A stretch of DNA of 64,000 bases from an uncultured Pelagibacteraceae bacterium (GTDB taxonomy: Bacteria > Pseudomonadota > Alphaproteobacteria > Pelagibacterales > Pelagibacteraceae). Shown here piece after piece: positions 45,712 to 53,653 of the stretch. The notes under the pieces were generated by a model that saw only the letters and a program-made list of their open reading frames with translations, was not told where the DNA came from and did not search any database. Numbering within the stretch: position 1 is the first letter of the stretch; each line of letters opens with the position of its first letter. The position numbers and the translations under genes were made by a program. Where the stretch lies: positions 62,001-126,000 of the forward strand of contig CACHSP010000001.1 in NCBI GenBank assembly GCA_902582605.1, given 5' to 3'.

Positions 45712-47605
45712 TTTTTAGAATATTATTTTTGATTAAATCCTCTTTGATCTCATCTAAAATAGCTGGATCATCAATTGTTGGAGGCATTTTATACTCAACA
45801 CTATCAGCGATTTTTCTTATTGTTCCTCTTAAAATTTTACCTGATCTTGTTTTTGGAAGTCTTTTTATAACTATTGCAACTTTAAAAGCAGCCACAGGTC
45901 CTATTTTATCTCTCACCATTTGAACACATTCTTTAGAAATTGTTTCGTTATCTTTATCTACTCCTGCTTTTAAAACAATTAATCCAATAGGTAATTGCCC
46001 TTTTAATTTATCAGCTATTCCAAGCACTGCACACTCAGCAACTGATTGATGTTCTGATAAAATTTCTTCTATAGCACCCGTAGATAATCTATGACCTGCA
46101 ACATTGATAATGTCATCAGTTCTAGACATAATCCAGATGTAACCATCCTCATCAATGTGACCCGCATCATAAGTTTGATAATAACCCTTATAATTTGACA
46201 TGTAATTTTCTTTATATCTTTGATCTGCATTCCACAGAGTTGGAAAAGTTCCTGGAGGTAAAGGTAACTTTACTACAATATCTCCCATCTCATTTGGTTT
46301 AGCTAACGTTTGATCTGATTTTATAATTTTAACATCATAACCAGGTACTGCTTTACAAGCTGAGCCGTATTTGGTTTTCATCATTTCTATTCCAGTGCAA
46401 TTTGAACTGATCGCCCAACTTGTTTCAGTTTGCCACCAGTGATCAATTACTGGAACTTTTAATAAATTTTCTGCCCATTTAATAGTATCTGGATCAGCAC
46501 GCTCTCCAGCAAGAAATAAACTTTCAAATTTACTTAAATCATATTTAGAAAAGAATTTTCCTTCAGGATCTTCTTTTTTAATTGCTCTAAAAGCTGTTGG
46601 CGCAGTGAATAAAGATTTTACCTTATAGTCTGAAATTATTTTCCAGAACGCTCCAGCATCAGGTGTGCCCACAGGTTTACCTTCAAATAATACAGTCGTG
46701 CATCCTTTGAACAATGGGGCATAGACAATGTAGGAGTGACCGACGATCCAACCAATATCACTTGCTGACCACCAAATATCATCTTCATCAATGTTATAAA
46801 TATTTTTCATTGTCCATTTTAATGCAACGATATGGCCCCCTATGTCTCTGACGATCCCTTTTGGAGTTCCAGTAGTCCCTGATGTGTAAAGTATATAAGC
46901 AAATTCATTTGAATTCATTTCAACACAATCAGTATCTTTAGCATTAGCGTGTGCTTCATCCCAACTAATCTCCATTGGTGCATTTAATTTGACTTCGTGA
47001 TCTTTTCTTTGAAATAAAATCATCTTACTAATTTTATGTTGAGCTTGTTTGATTGCTTCATCTACCAAAGGTTTGTATTCAACAGTTCGTCCTGGTTCAA
47101 AGCCACATGATGCGGTCACTAAGAGTTTGGCTTTACTATCATCAATCCTGCTAGCAAGTTCGTTTGAAGCAAATCCACCAAACACCACTGAGTGTATTGC
47201 ACCAATTCTTGCACAAGCCAGCATTGCAACAACCGCTTCAGGGATCATTGGCATATAAATTATAACTCGATCCCCTTTACTGACACCTTGATCCTTAAGT
47301 GCACCTGCAAACTTTGAAACTTTTGATCTTAATTCCTCGTAAGTGAACTTACTTTTGTTTCCTGTGATAGGACTATCGTAAATTAGAGCAGTTTTATCAC
47401 CTTTTCCTTGATCAATATGAAAATCTAAAGCGTTGTAACATGTATTGGTCACCCCATCTTCGTACCATTTGTAAAAAGGAGGATTAGATTTATTTAAAAT
47501 TTTTGTTGGTTTCTTAAACCAAAAGATGTCATTTGCTGCTTCTTGCCAAAATTTTTCGGGATCTTTAATAGAAAGATCGTATATTTTGCTGAATTTGTCT
47601 GACAT
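45704..47605 (-). CDS. prpE: Propionate--CoA ligase (PrpE-type acyl-CoA synthetase)
   Basis: 633 residues, ANL superfamily. Motifs: YMPMIPEAVVAMLACARIGAIHSVVFGGFASNELASRIDD, the P-loop YTSGTTGTPKGIVRD followed by GGHIVALKWTMKNIY (the RD.GGH form is typical of PrpE rather than Acs), DHWWQTETSW, and the C-terminal PKTRSGKILRG with the catalytic and acetylation-prone K590. It activates propionate, or acetate, to the CoA ester. It is divergent from the proteorhodopsin gene across a 210-nt intergenic region. Acetyl-CoA synthetase is the alternative. Confidence 0.92.
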   Translation of the reverse strand: MSDKFSKIYDLSIKDPEKFWQEAANDIFWFKKPTKILNKSNPPFYKWYEDGVTNTCYNALDFHIDQGKGDKTALIYDSPITGNKSKFTYEELRSKVSKFAGALKDQGVSKGDRVIIYMPMIPEAVVAMLACARIGAIHSVVFGGFASNELASRIDDSKAKLLVTASCGFEPGRTVEYKPLVDEAIKQAQHKISKMILFQRKDHEVKLNAPMEISWDEAHANAKDTDCVEMNSNEFAYILYTSGTTGTPKGIVRDIGGHIVALKWTMKNIYNIDEDDIWWSASDIGWIVGHSYIVYAPLFKGCTTVLFEGKPVGTPDAGAFWKIISDYKVKSLFTAPTAFRAIKKEDPEGKFFSKYDLSKFESLFLAGERADPDTIKWAENLLKVPVIDHWWQTETSWAISSNCTGIEMMKTKYGSACKAVPGYDVKIIKSDQTLAKPNEMGDIVVKLPLPPGTFPTLWNADQRYKENYMSNYKGYYQTYDAGHIDEDGYIWIMSRTDDIINVAGHRLSTGAIEEILSEHQSVAECAVLGIADKLKGQLPIGLIVLKAGVDKDNETISKECVQMVRDKIGPVAAFKVAIVIKRLPKTRSGKILRGTIRKIADSVEYKMPPTIDDPAILDEIKEDLIKNNILKSA

Positions 47606-47751
47606 CGTTATTTTGATTCGTTGTTATAATTTGTTGTGGTTTTTAAATCACAAATTGTATTTAATTTTAAAAAACGAGTAAAATCAATGTAAATTAATGA
47701 CAATTAAGTCTTCAATAAAGTCTTTTAATTTGGTATTTAACCACAACTTTT
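47606..47751. promoter_or_regulatory. Divergent intergenic region prpE / proteorhodopsin
   Basis: About 146 nt of AT-rich sequence between two divergent starts, presumably holding promoters for both. It contains an interrupted inverted repeat AATTTGT...ACAAATT, and a GTTGTGGT near 47632 that is matched by ACCACAAC near 47740. I could not place either promoter with confidence. Confidence 0.4.
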
Positions 47752-47787
47752 GCTTAGGGCGACCTAAGCTTAGTTTATATAAACTAA
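47752..47787 (+). promoter_or_regulatory. Proteorhodopsin leader: two abutting perfect inverted repeats
   Basis: GCTTAGG-GCGA-CCTAAGC (47752-47769) is a perfect 7-bp stem with a GNRA-type tetraloop. The next 18 bases (47770-47787) form a perfect palindrome, TTAGTTTAT-ATAAACTAA. A second AAACTAA copy at 47791-47797 could replace the first as partner of TTAGTTT. The ribosome site (AGAGGGA, about 47802-47808) lies just downstream. Either RNA structures or operator sites; function unknown. Confidence 0.6.
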
Positions 47788-47815
47788 TAAAAACTAACTA
47801 AAGAGGGAGTTTTTT

Positions 47816-48586
47816 ATGAAAAAACTTAAAATGTTTGCATTAGCAGCTGTTGCCCTTATCGGTATTACAGGTGTTGCAAACGCAGCGACCACTATGTTAG
47901 CTCAAGATGACTTTGTTGGGATATCTTTCTGGATAATCTCAATGGGTATGTTGGCTGCTACTGCTTTCTTCTTCATGGAGAGAGGTACAGTGGCTCCTGG
48001 CTGGAAAACGTCAGTAACTGTTGCTGGTCTTGTAACTGGTATTGCATTCATCCATTACATGTACATGAGGGATGTATGGGTGACTACTGGTGATTCACCT
48101 ACAGTGTATAGATATATTGACTGGTTAATTACTGTGCCATTACAGATGATAGAGTTCTACTTAATTCTAGCAGCTGTAAGAAAAGCAAACTCTGGAATGT
48201 TCTGGAGATTGTTAATCGGTTCATTAGTAATGTTAATCGGTGGATATTTAGGAGAAGCTGGATATATCAACGCTACACTTGGTTTTGTAATCGGTATGGC
48301 AGGTTGGATATACATTCTATATGAAATATTCTCAGGAGAAGCTGGAAAAGCTGCTGCTAAGAGTGGAAACAAAGCACTTGTTACTGCTTTTGGTGCAATG
48401 AGAATGATCGTAACAGTAGGATGGGCTATTTACCCATTAGGTTACATTTTTGGTTACCTAACAGGTGGAGTAGACGCTGACTCACTAAACGTGATTTACA
48501 ACTTAGCTGACTTTATTAACAAAATTGCATTTGGTCTAGTAATCTGGGCTGCTGCAGTAAGTTCAGCTGGTGCAAGAGCAAGATAA
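47816..48586 (+). CDS. Proteorhodopsin (light-driven proton pump, blue-tuned)
   Basis: 256 residues with a signal peptide-like start (to about A23) and seven membrane helices. Key residues by alignment to green proteorhodopsin: H80 (H75), proton acceptor D102 (D97) and donor E113 (E108) in RYIDWLITVPLQMIEFYLIL, and retinal Schiff-base lysine K236 (K231) in LADFINKIAFG. The tuning position 105 is Q110, which predicts blue absorption. The acceptor/donor pair D/E is that of an outward proton pump. No retinal biosynthesis gene lies nearby. A strong ribosome site and a downstream terminator suggest a high-level single-gene transcript. Confidence 0.98.
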   Translation: MKKLKMFALAAVALIGITGVANAATTMLAQDDFVGISFWIISMGMLAATAFFFMERGTVAPGWKTSVTVAGLVTGIAFIHYMYMRDVWVTTGDSPTVYRYIDWLITVPLQMIEFYLILAAVRKANSGMFWRLLIGSLVMLIGGYLGEAGYINATLGFVIGMAGWIYILYEIFSGEAGKAAAKSGNKALVTAFGAMRMIVTVGWAIYPLGYIFGYLTGGVDADSLNVIYNLADFINKIAFGLVIWAAAVSSAGARAR

Positions 48587-48606
48587 TTACGCTTTAAAAT
48601 AAATTT

Positions 48607-48648
48607 ATAGGGCGAGTATGTTTTTACATACTTGCCCTATTTTTTTTC
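48607..48648 (+). terminator. Rho-independent terminator after proteorhodopsin
   Basis: ATAGGGCGAGTATG (48607-48620) pairs with CATACTTGCCCTAT (48627-48640), with one G-T pair, around a 6-nt loop, followed by eight T. It is the clearest intrinsic terminator in the window, and it separates the proteorhodopsin transcript from the ferredoxin gene. Confidence 0.9.
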
Positions 48649-48666
48649 ATACTTATATCTAATCCA

Positions 48667-48987
48667 ATGGCAAAAATTACCTACATCACCCACGACAATC
48701 AAAAGCACGAAGTTGAAGTTCAAAATGGCCTGACTGTTATGGAAGGGGCTGTACAAAATGATATTCCAGGGATTGACGCTGATTGTGGTGGCGGAATGGC
48801 TTGTGCAACTTGCCATGTTTATGTCAAAGAAGATTGGTTTAATAAAATTCCAAAAAAAGAAGATGGTGAAGAAGATATGTTAGATATGGCATTTGAACCT
48901 AAAACAAATAGTAGACTGAGTTGTCAAATTGTAGTCTCAGATGAAATTGATGGTCTTGAAGTAAATATACCATCGAAGCAAGCCTAA
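48667..48987 (+). CDS. 2Fe-2S ferredoxin (adrenodoxin type)
   Basis: 106 residues. Cluster ligands C40, C46, C49 and C85 follow the C-x5-C-x2-C...C pattern of adrenodoxin/Fdx ferredoxins ([17 protein letters not shown] and RLSCQIV). It carries electrons one at a time, probably with the adjacent reductase, whose ATG directly follows its stop codon. Candidate acceptors are Fe-S cluster assembly or a monooxygenase. It begins after the proteorhodopsin terminator. Confidence 0.95.
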   Translation: MAKITYITHDNQKHEVEVQNGLTVMEGAVQNDIPGIDADCGGGMACATCHVYVKEDWFNKIPKKEDGEEDMLDMAFEPKTNSRLSCQIVVSDEIDGLEVNIPSKQA

Positions 48988-50007
48988 ATGATTAAAACAG
49001 ATGCATTAATAATTGGTGCAGGACCAACAGGTTTATTTACTGCTCATCAATTAAAATTAATTGGTCTAAATTGTGAAGTGGTTGATAATTTAGATAAAAT
49101 TGGTGGTCAATGTATTGAACTTTATCCAGATAAACCAATTTATGATATACCTGCTGTGCCTGAATGTACGGGTGAAGAATTAACAAATAACTTAATCAAT
49201 CAATTAAAACCATTTGATATTAAATTTCATTTAAACGAAAGAGTAGAAGAAGTTAAAAAAGAAAATGATAATTGGTTGGTAAAAACTAACAATGGTACAT
49301 CTTTTTCAACACCCAATGTTATAATTGCTGGGGGTGTTGGTTCATTTGAACCAAGAAAGTTTTCTCCAAAAGAGTGTGAAAAATTTGAAAATAAATCTTT
49401 ATTTTACTCGGTAAAAGACAAAAAGATTTTTAAAGGAAAGATTGTATCAATTTTTGGCGGAGGTGACAGCGCATTAGATTGGGCTGTTGAATTATCGAAA
49501 GAATCTAGTGTTAATTTAATACATAGAAGAGATGAATTTAGAGGTGCACAAGCTACAATAGATAAAGTGCATCAACTTGCAAAAGATGGAAAAATAAATT
49601 TATTTACTCAATATCAAATGGCTTCTGTTAAAGGAGACAAAAATTTAGAAAGTATTGATATCAAACATGATAACAATGAAATTAAGAATTTAAAAACTGA
49701 TTATGTATTAGGTTTTTTTGGTTTAATTATGCAACTTGGACCAATTGCTAATTGGGGTCTAAATATTGATAAAAAAACTATTGAAGTAGATACAGAAAAA
49801 TTTGAGACCAATCAAAAAGGAATTTATGCAGTAGGAGATATTTGTCATTACCCTGGCAAATTAAAATTAATCTTATCTGGTTTTCATGAAGGTGCTTTAG
49901 CTGCAAGAGCTTGTTTTAAATCAGCTAGACCCAATGAAAAATATCGATTTGAATTTACCACTTCATCAAAAACCATTAAAGAGCGTCTTGGTGTAAAAGG
50001 TGATTGA
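48988..50007 (+). CDS. Ferredoxin--NADP(+) reductase, thioredoxin-reductase-like (FNR type 2)
   Basis: 339 residues, two-Rossmann flavoprotein: FAD motif LIIGAGPTGLFTAHQL, KIGGQCIELYPDKPIYDIPAV (typical of the YumC-type FNR), NAD(P)H motif SIFGGGDSALDWAVEL with RRDEFRGA, and a C-terminal GIYAVGDICHYPGKLKLILSGFHEGALAA. The redox CxxC of thioredoxin reductase is missing, which supports ferredoxin reductase. It directly follows the ferredoxin gene and so should be its partner. The end overlaps the GST gene by 8 nt. Confidence 0.92.
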   Translation: MIKTDALIIGAGPTGLFTAHQLKLIGLNCEVVDNLDKIGGQCIELYPDKPIYDIPAVPECTGEELTNNLINQLKPFDIKFHLNERVEEVKKENDNWLVKTNNGTSFSTPNVIIAGGVGSFEPRKFSPKECEKFENKSLFYSVKDKKIFKGKIVSIFGGGDSALDWAVELSKESSVNLIHRRDEFRGAQATIDKVHQLAKDGKINLFTQYQMASVKGDKNLESIDIKHDNNEIKNLKTDYVLGFFGLIMQLGPIANWGLNIDKKTIEVDTEKFETNQKGIYAVGDICHYPGKLKLILSGFHEGALAARACFKSARPNEKYRFEFTTSSKTIKERLGVKGD

Positions 50008-50626
50008 TCTTTATTCTGCTAATACTCCTAACGGAAAAAAAATAAGTATCATGCTTGAGGAGATTGGCTATGAATACAAAGTAATTAATATAGATCTCAA
50101 CAAAGGTGATCAATTTAAACCTGAATTTAAAAAGATAAGTCCATTAAGTAAAATACCAGTGATCATTGATCAGGATAATAATAAGAATATTTTCGAGTCA
50201 GGTGCAATTTTAATGTATTTAGCCGAACAAAGTGGAAAATTTTATGACACAAAAGATCGATTAGAGATAAACCAATGGTTGATGGCGCAGATGGGTTATG
50301 TTGGACCCATGTTAGGACAACATCATCAATTTCATCATTACAATCCTGGTAAAAGTCAGTTTGGCGAAGAAAGATATTTCAAGATATCTAAAAGAATATA
50401 TGAGGAATTAGACGCAAGATTATCTCAATCAAGATTTCTAGCTGGAGAAAATTATACAATCGCTGACATAGGAACTTTTCCTTGGATAGCACGACATGAG
50501 TGGCATGACATTGGTCTTAAAAATTATAAAAATCTTACTAAATGGTATGTTGAGATATCTGAAAGAGAAGCAGTGAAGAAGGGTTTTAAATTTATGAATA
50601 AGGATGAAGTTCCACCAAAGCCCTAG
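50000..50626 (+). CDS. Glutathione S-transferase family protein
   Basis: 208 residues. Thioredoxin-like N-domain (LYSANTPNGKKISIMLEEIGYEYKVINIDL, then SPLSKIPVI with the cis-proline and ESGAILMYLAE) and an all-helical C-domain (AGENYTIADIGTFPWIARHEW). It resembles the YfcG/YghU (Ure2p-like) disulfide oxidoreductases, with N replacing a catalytic S/C near the start. The GTG start lies inside the FNR gene. It is likely co-transcribed with ferredoxin and FNR, pointing to redox upkeep. Confidence 0.9.
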   Translation: MIDLYSANTPNGKKISIMLEEIGYEYKVINIDLNKGDQFKPEFKKISPLSKIPVIIDQDNNKNIFESGAILMYLAEQSGKFYDTKDRLEINQWLMAQMGYVGPMLGQHHQFHHYNPGKSQFGEERYFKISKRIYEELDARLSQSRFLAGENYTIADIGTFPWIARHEWHDIGLKNYKNLTKWYVEISEREAVKKGFKFMNKDEVPPKP

Positions 50627-50727
50627 TTCATTGAGCTAATTAACCTAAATAGTGAAGCAAAAATTCCGTGACCAGATAGTTCTATGGCTACAATTGCAAT
50701 AATTATTAAAATTAACTTTTGGTTCAT
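50623..50727 (-). CDS. 34-residue small membrane protein candidate
   Basis: A frame of 34 codons starting MNQKLILIIIAIVAIELSGH: a short positive N-terminus, one membrane-length hydrophobic stretch (about 4-17), then a short amphipathic tail. Its ATG immediately follows the stop of the 41-codon ORF upstream (TAGATG), and its stop overlaps the convergent GST stop by 4 nt, so it fills the gap exactly. No family is recognised. Tight packing in a streamlined genome supports expression, but this needs protein or conservation evidence. Confidence 0.5.
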   Translation of the reverse strand: MNQKLILIIIAIVAIELSGHGIFASLFRLISSMN

Positions 50728-50853
50728 CTAATTAATGAATACGAATAACAATAACAGAACCCAAAAAAAACCATAATAATAGTAAATATATTTTTTGGTA
50801 AAATTATAGGTAATTGGGTTATGAACTTTTTTACTTTTCTTTTTTTTAGTCAT
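50728..50853 (-). CDS. 41-residue small membrane protein candidate
   Basis: A frame of 41 codons: a lysine-rich N-terminus (MTKKKKSKKVHNP), then YYYYGFFWVLLLLFVFI as a single C-terminal membrane segment, giving a tail-anchored layout. The ATG overlaps the dksA stop by 8 nt (ATGACTAA), the same junction form as ftsQ to the FtsA-like gene. It is probably translated from the dksA mRNA. No family is recognised. Confidence 0.55.
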   Translation of the reverse strand: MTKKKKSKKVHNPITYNFTKKYIYYYYGFFWVLLLLFVFIN

Positions 50854-51370
50854 CGGCGTGAACTTTTTCGTCCTTTTCATGTTTTTCTTGTGCAGCTATA
50901 GTATATTTTGCAACAGGTCTTGCCATGAGTCTTTTTAGCCCTATTGGTTCTGCAGTATCTAGACAAAATCCATAAGTATCTTCTCTTATTCTGGCTAAAG
51001 CCTTATCAATTTCTGAAATCAGTTTGATTTGTCTATTGATTGCTTTCATTTCAACATTTTTATCTGTGTATGAACTTGCTTGATCGACAATATCGGCTGA
51101 AATACTGTTATCATCCATACTGCCATTATACAGAGCTTCATTATTTGCTCTAACTAGCTCTTTTTTCCACTCTTGTAATTTCATTCTAAAGAAAACCTTA
51201 TGTTTTTCGCACATATATTTTTCAGTTTCTTTTGGAATATATGTTTTGGAAATTTTAATAGGTCCCTTGCTAATCTCTTTTGGTTTACTGATAGTCTTAG
51301 GTTTTGTTTTAGTTACAGTTTTAGTTTTAGCTTTAGTAACCTTTTTTTTAACTTTACTAGTTTTAGGCAT
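50846..51370 (-). CDS. dksA: DksA/TraR-family transcription factor (zinc cysteines mostly lost)
   Basis: 174 residues. It binds the RNA polymerase secondary channel and, with ppGpp, adjusts transcription in starvation. The N-terminal 45 residues are a lysine/threonine-rich low-complexity tail; the coiled-coil (about 55-130) carries DNSISADIVDQASSYTDKN; the C-terminal finger region reads YGFCLDTAEPIGLKRLMARPVAKYTIAAQEKHEK, where only one of the four zinc cysteines of E. coli DksA is kept. As I recall, alphaproteobacterial DksA proteins commonly look like this. It has its own consensus-like promoter and is followed by two small ORFs. Confidence 0.92.
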   Translation of the reverse strand: MPKTSKVKKKVTKAKTKTVTKTKPKTISKPKEISKGPIKISKTYIPKETEKYMCEKHKVFFRMKLQEWKKELVRANNEALYNGSMDDNSISADIVDQASSYTDKNVEMKAINRQIKLISEIDKALARIREDTYGFCLDTAEPIGLKRLMARPVAKYTIAAQEKHEKDEKVHADD

Positions 51371-51391
51371 CTTTCAATTTGAATTCGAGGG

Positions 51392-51419
51392 AGTATATTC
51401 AGCAAAATAGGGGTGTCAA
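51392..51419 (-). promoter_or_regulatory. Sigma70-like promoter of dksA
   Basis: On the minus strand TTGACA (51419-51414) and TATACT (51397-51392) are 16 bp apart, about 20 nt ahead of the dksA ATG (51370). The -35 is perfect and the -10 matches five of six. It overlaps a possible GTG start (51413) of the divergent gene, which argues for that gene starting further downstream at ATG 51449. Confidence 0.7.
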
Positions 51420-51448
51420 GCAACGTTAATTATTGTAAATATTTACTT

Positions 51449-52771
51449 ATGAATGTCTTAAATAGAAATATTAATAATATTTTTTTTATTTTTGGATTAT
51501 CGCATTTAATAATTTGGACACTGATTCCCTCATTAACAAATAAAAATTTACCATTAGACACAATTGAAGCTTTAGCATGGGGAAGTAATTTAGCTTGGGG
51601 GTTTAACAAACATCCACCCATGAGTGCTTTTTTTCCTGAAGTATTTTTTCAAATTTTTGGTTCTCAAGATTGGGTTTATTATTTATTAAGTCAAATATTC
51701 GTGATAATTGCTTTTTATTACGTATTTAAATTTGCTTTTGAAATTTTTAGAGATTTAAAATTAAGCTTAATTTCTGTTTTAGTATTAGTTTCTATCTATT
51801 TCTATAATTTCACCACTCCTGAATTTAATGTAAATGTCTGCCAATTACCATTTTGGTCACTAGTCGTTTACTATTCATGGAAAATTTATTCGTCACAGGA
51901 AATTAAATTTTCAGATTGTTTTCTAGTTGGCTTATTTGGTGCGGTTGGTTTTTTATCCAAATACTTGTTTCTCTACCTTTTGGTATCAATTGATTTATTG
52001 TTTATTTATTTAATCTTTTTCAAAAAAACTAAAAAATTTGATTTTAAATATTTAATAACAATTGAGGTCTTTTTAGTTTTATTAGTTCCTCATTTAATTT
52101 GGCTCTTTAACAATGATTTTATAACTGTAACGTATGGATTAAACAGAACAGGATTAGAAAGTTCTGGTATTTTAGATCACATTAGTAATCCAGTATTATT
52201 TTTATCAAAACAAATTGGAATACTGGTTCCTTTCTTCTTTTTGATTTGGTTGCTCACTAAAAAAATAAAATTTAAACTAAATGTAAATGATAAAAAATTA
52301 ATATTTTTACTATTTATTAATTTTATGCCTATTTTCTTAATGTTTCTAACATCATTGATTACCGGCTCAAAAATAAGAACGATGTGGATGACGCCTTTTT
52401 ATTTATTCTTTGGAGTGTTATTTTTATATCTTCTAAAATCACAAATTAATTTAAAAAAAATAAATTCGTTTCTATATGGATTTCTTTTTCTATTTTTTTT
52501 ATCTCCTATTCTTTATTCTTATGTCTCAATATCACAGATAGATAAGCGAACGGATTATCCTGGAAAAGATATTGCAATGAAAATTCAATATGTTTGGAAT
52601 CAAGATTTTGATAAAGAAATTCAATTTGTAACTGGCGATGAGTGGAAAGCTGGGAACCTTTCATATCACTTAAAATCTAGACCAAAGTGGGAGGGATTTA
52701 ATAATCAAGAGATACTCAATAACTCATCACAATTTATTTGTGTAGGTGATGTTTGTTTGGGAAGATATTAA
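51449..52771 (+). CDS. GT39/ArnT-like membrane glycosyltransferase
   Basis: 440 residues from ATG 51449 (a GTG at 51413 would add 12 residues but lies in the dksA promoter). About 9-11 membrane segments. The N-terminal loop TIEALAWGSNLAWGFNKHPPMSAFF is the periplasmic acidic motif and KHPP signature of PMT_2/ArnT-like enzymes that transfer sugars from polyprenyl-phosphate carriers. A short soluble C-terminal domain follows. The next gene is a polyprenyl-phosphate-type GT2, the usual supplier of its donor, which supports the role. The acceptor (lipid A, protein or glycan) is unknown. Confidence 0.82.
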   Translation: MNVLNRNINNIFFIFGLSHLIIWTLIPSLTNKNLPLDTIEALAWGSNLAWGFNKHPPMSAFFPEVFFQIFGSQDWVYYLLSQIFVIIAFYYVFKFAFEIFRDLKLSLISVLVLVSIYFYNFTTPEFNVNVCQLPFWSLVVYYSWKIYSSQEIKFSDCFLVGLFGAVGFLSKYLFLYLLVSIDLLFIYLIFFKKTKKFDFKYLITIEVFLVLLVPHLIWLFNNDFITVTYGLNRTGLESSGILDHISNPVLFLSKQIGILVPFFFLIWLLTKKIKFKLNVNDKKLIFLLFINFMPIFLMFLTSLITGSKIRTMWMTPFYLFFGVLFLYLLKSQINLKKINSFLYGFLFLFFLSPILYSYVSISQIDKRTDYPGKDIAMKIQYVWNQDFDKEIQFVTGDEWKAGNLSYHLKSRPKWEGFNNQEILNNSSQFICVGDVCLGRY

Positions 52772-52778
52772 TTTTTGA

Positions 52779-53648
52779 ATGAAAATTAAAATTTTAGTAC
52801 CTATTTATAACGACTGGCAATCAGCTTCAAAATTGCTAGATGAAATTGATAGTAATATTTCGGATTTGGATCACGAAATCTCTGTGATTATTGTCAATGA
52901 TGCCTCAACACATGATCGTCAAAAAAAGCAAAACGATTTTAATAATATACAATCAATTAAGATTCTAAATATGAAAATTAATCAAGGTCACGCCAGATGT
53001 ATTGCAACTGGATTGAAATATATCTATGAAAAAGAAGACTTTGATTATGTAATTCCAATGGATGGAGATGGAGAAGATAGACCAGAAGAAATTAAAGAAT
53101 TTATCAATCAAATTGATAATTCAAATAACAATCCAATAGTCGGTGAAAGAGTGAAAAGATCAGAAAAATTAATTTTTAAAATTTGCTATCAATTACATAA
53201 ATTAATCACACTAACTTTTACTGGTAAATCAATTAAATTTGGAAATTATACATGCCTACCAAAAAGTACAGTTGAAAAAATGATCAAAGAAAAAGCGACC
53301 TGGAATAGTTTTTCAGGATCATTAAAAAAAATTGAAAATAATTTATTGCCAATACCATCTACTAGAGCCAGTAGATATTTTGGTCCATCAAAAATGAGTT
53401 TTTTTAATTTGATAAAACATTCGCTTTCAATCATGAGTGTTTTTAGAAAAACCTTTCTAATTCGCTCAGGTTTATTCATCATTTTATATATCTTATTTAT
53501 CAAGAGTAATGCCTCTGTGGTGACAGCATTGCCCTTGGTGTTTTTATTGATAGCTGTCTACTCAATTTCTAATTTAGCTTTAAGAGAAAATATGACTGAA
53601 TTTGAGAAAGCTTTATCTAACATAAACGATATAGAAAATATTAAATAA
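52779..53648 (+). CDS. GT2 glycosyltransferase (polyprenyl-phosphate sugar synthase-like)
   Basis: 289 residues. GT-A fold: ILVPIYNDWQSASKLLDEID, VIIVNDASTHD, NQGHARCIATGLKYI, and VIPMDGDGEDRPEEI (DxD-like metal site); a C-terminal pair of membrane segments (about 226-263). It probably loads a sugar onto undecaprenyl phosphate for use by the GT39-like enzyme, 7 nt upstream. DPM/ArnC-like similarity is inferred from motifs and neighbours. The lyase-like gene begins 5 nt downstream. Confidence 0.85.
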   Translation: MKIKILVPIYNDWQSASKLLDEIDSNISDLDHEISVIIVNDASTHDRQKKQNDFNNIQSIKILNMKINQGHARCIATGLKYIYEKEDFDYVIPMDGDGEDRPEEIKEFINQIDNSNNNPIVGERVKRSEKLIFKICYQLHKLITLTFTGKSIKFGNYTCLPKSTVEKMIKEKATWNSFSGSLKKIENNLLPIPSTRASRYFGPSKMSFFNLIKHSLSIMSVFRKTFLIRSGLFIILYILFIKSNASVVTALPLVFLLIAVYSISNLALRENMTEFEKALSNINDIENIK

Positions 53649-53653
53649 GTTTT

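Noticed and set aside
51413-51448. GTG start for the GT39-like gene
   Set aside because: It lies within the dksA promoter -35 and has no ribosome site; ATG 51449 gives a more typical N-terminus.
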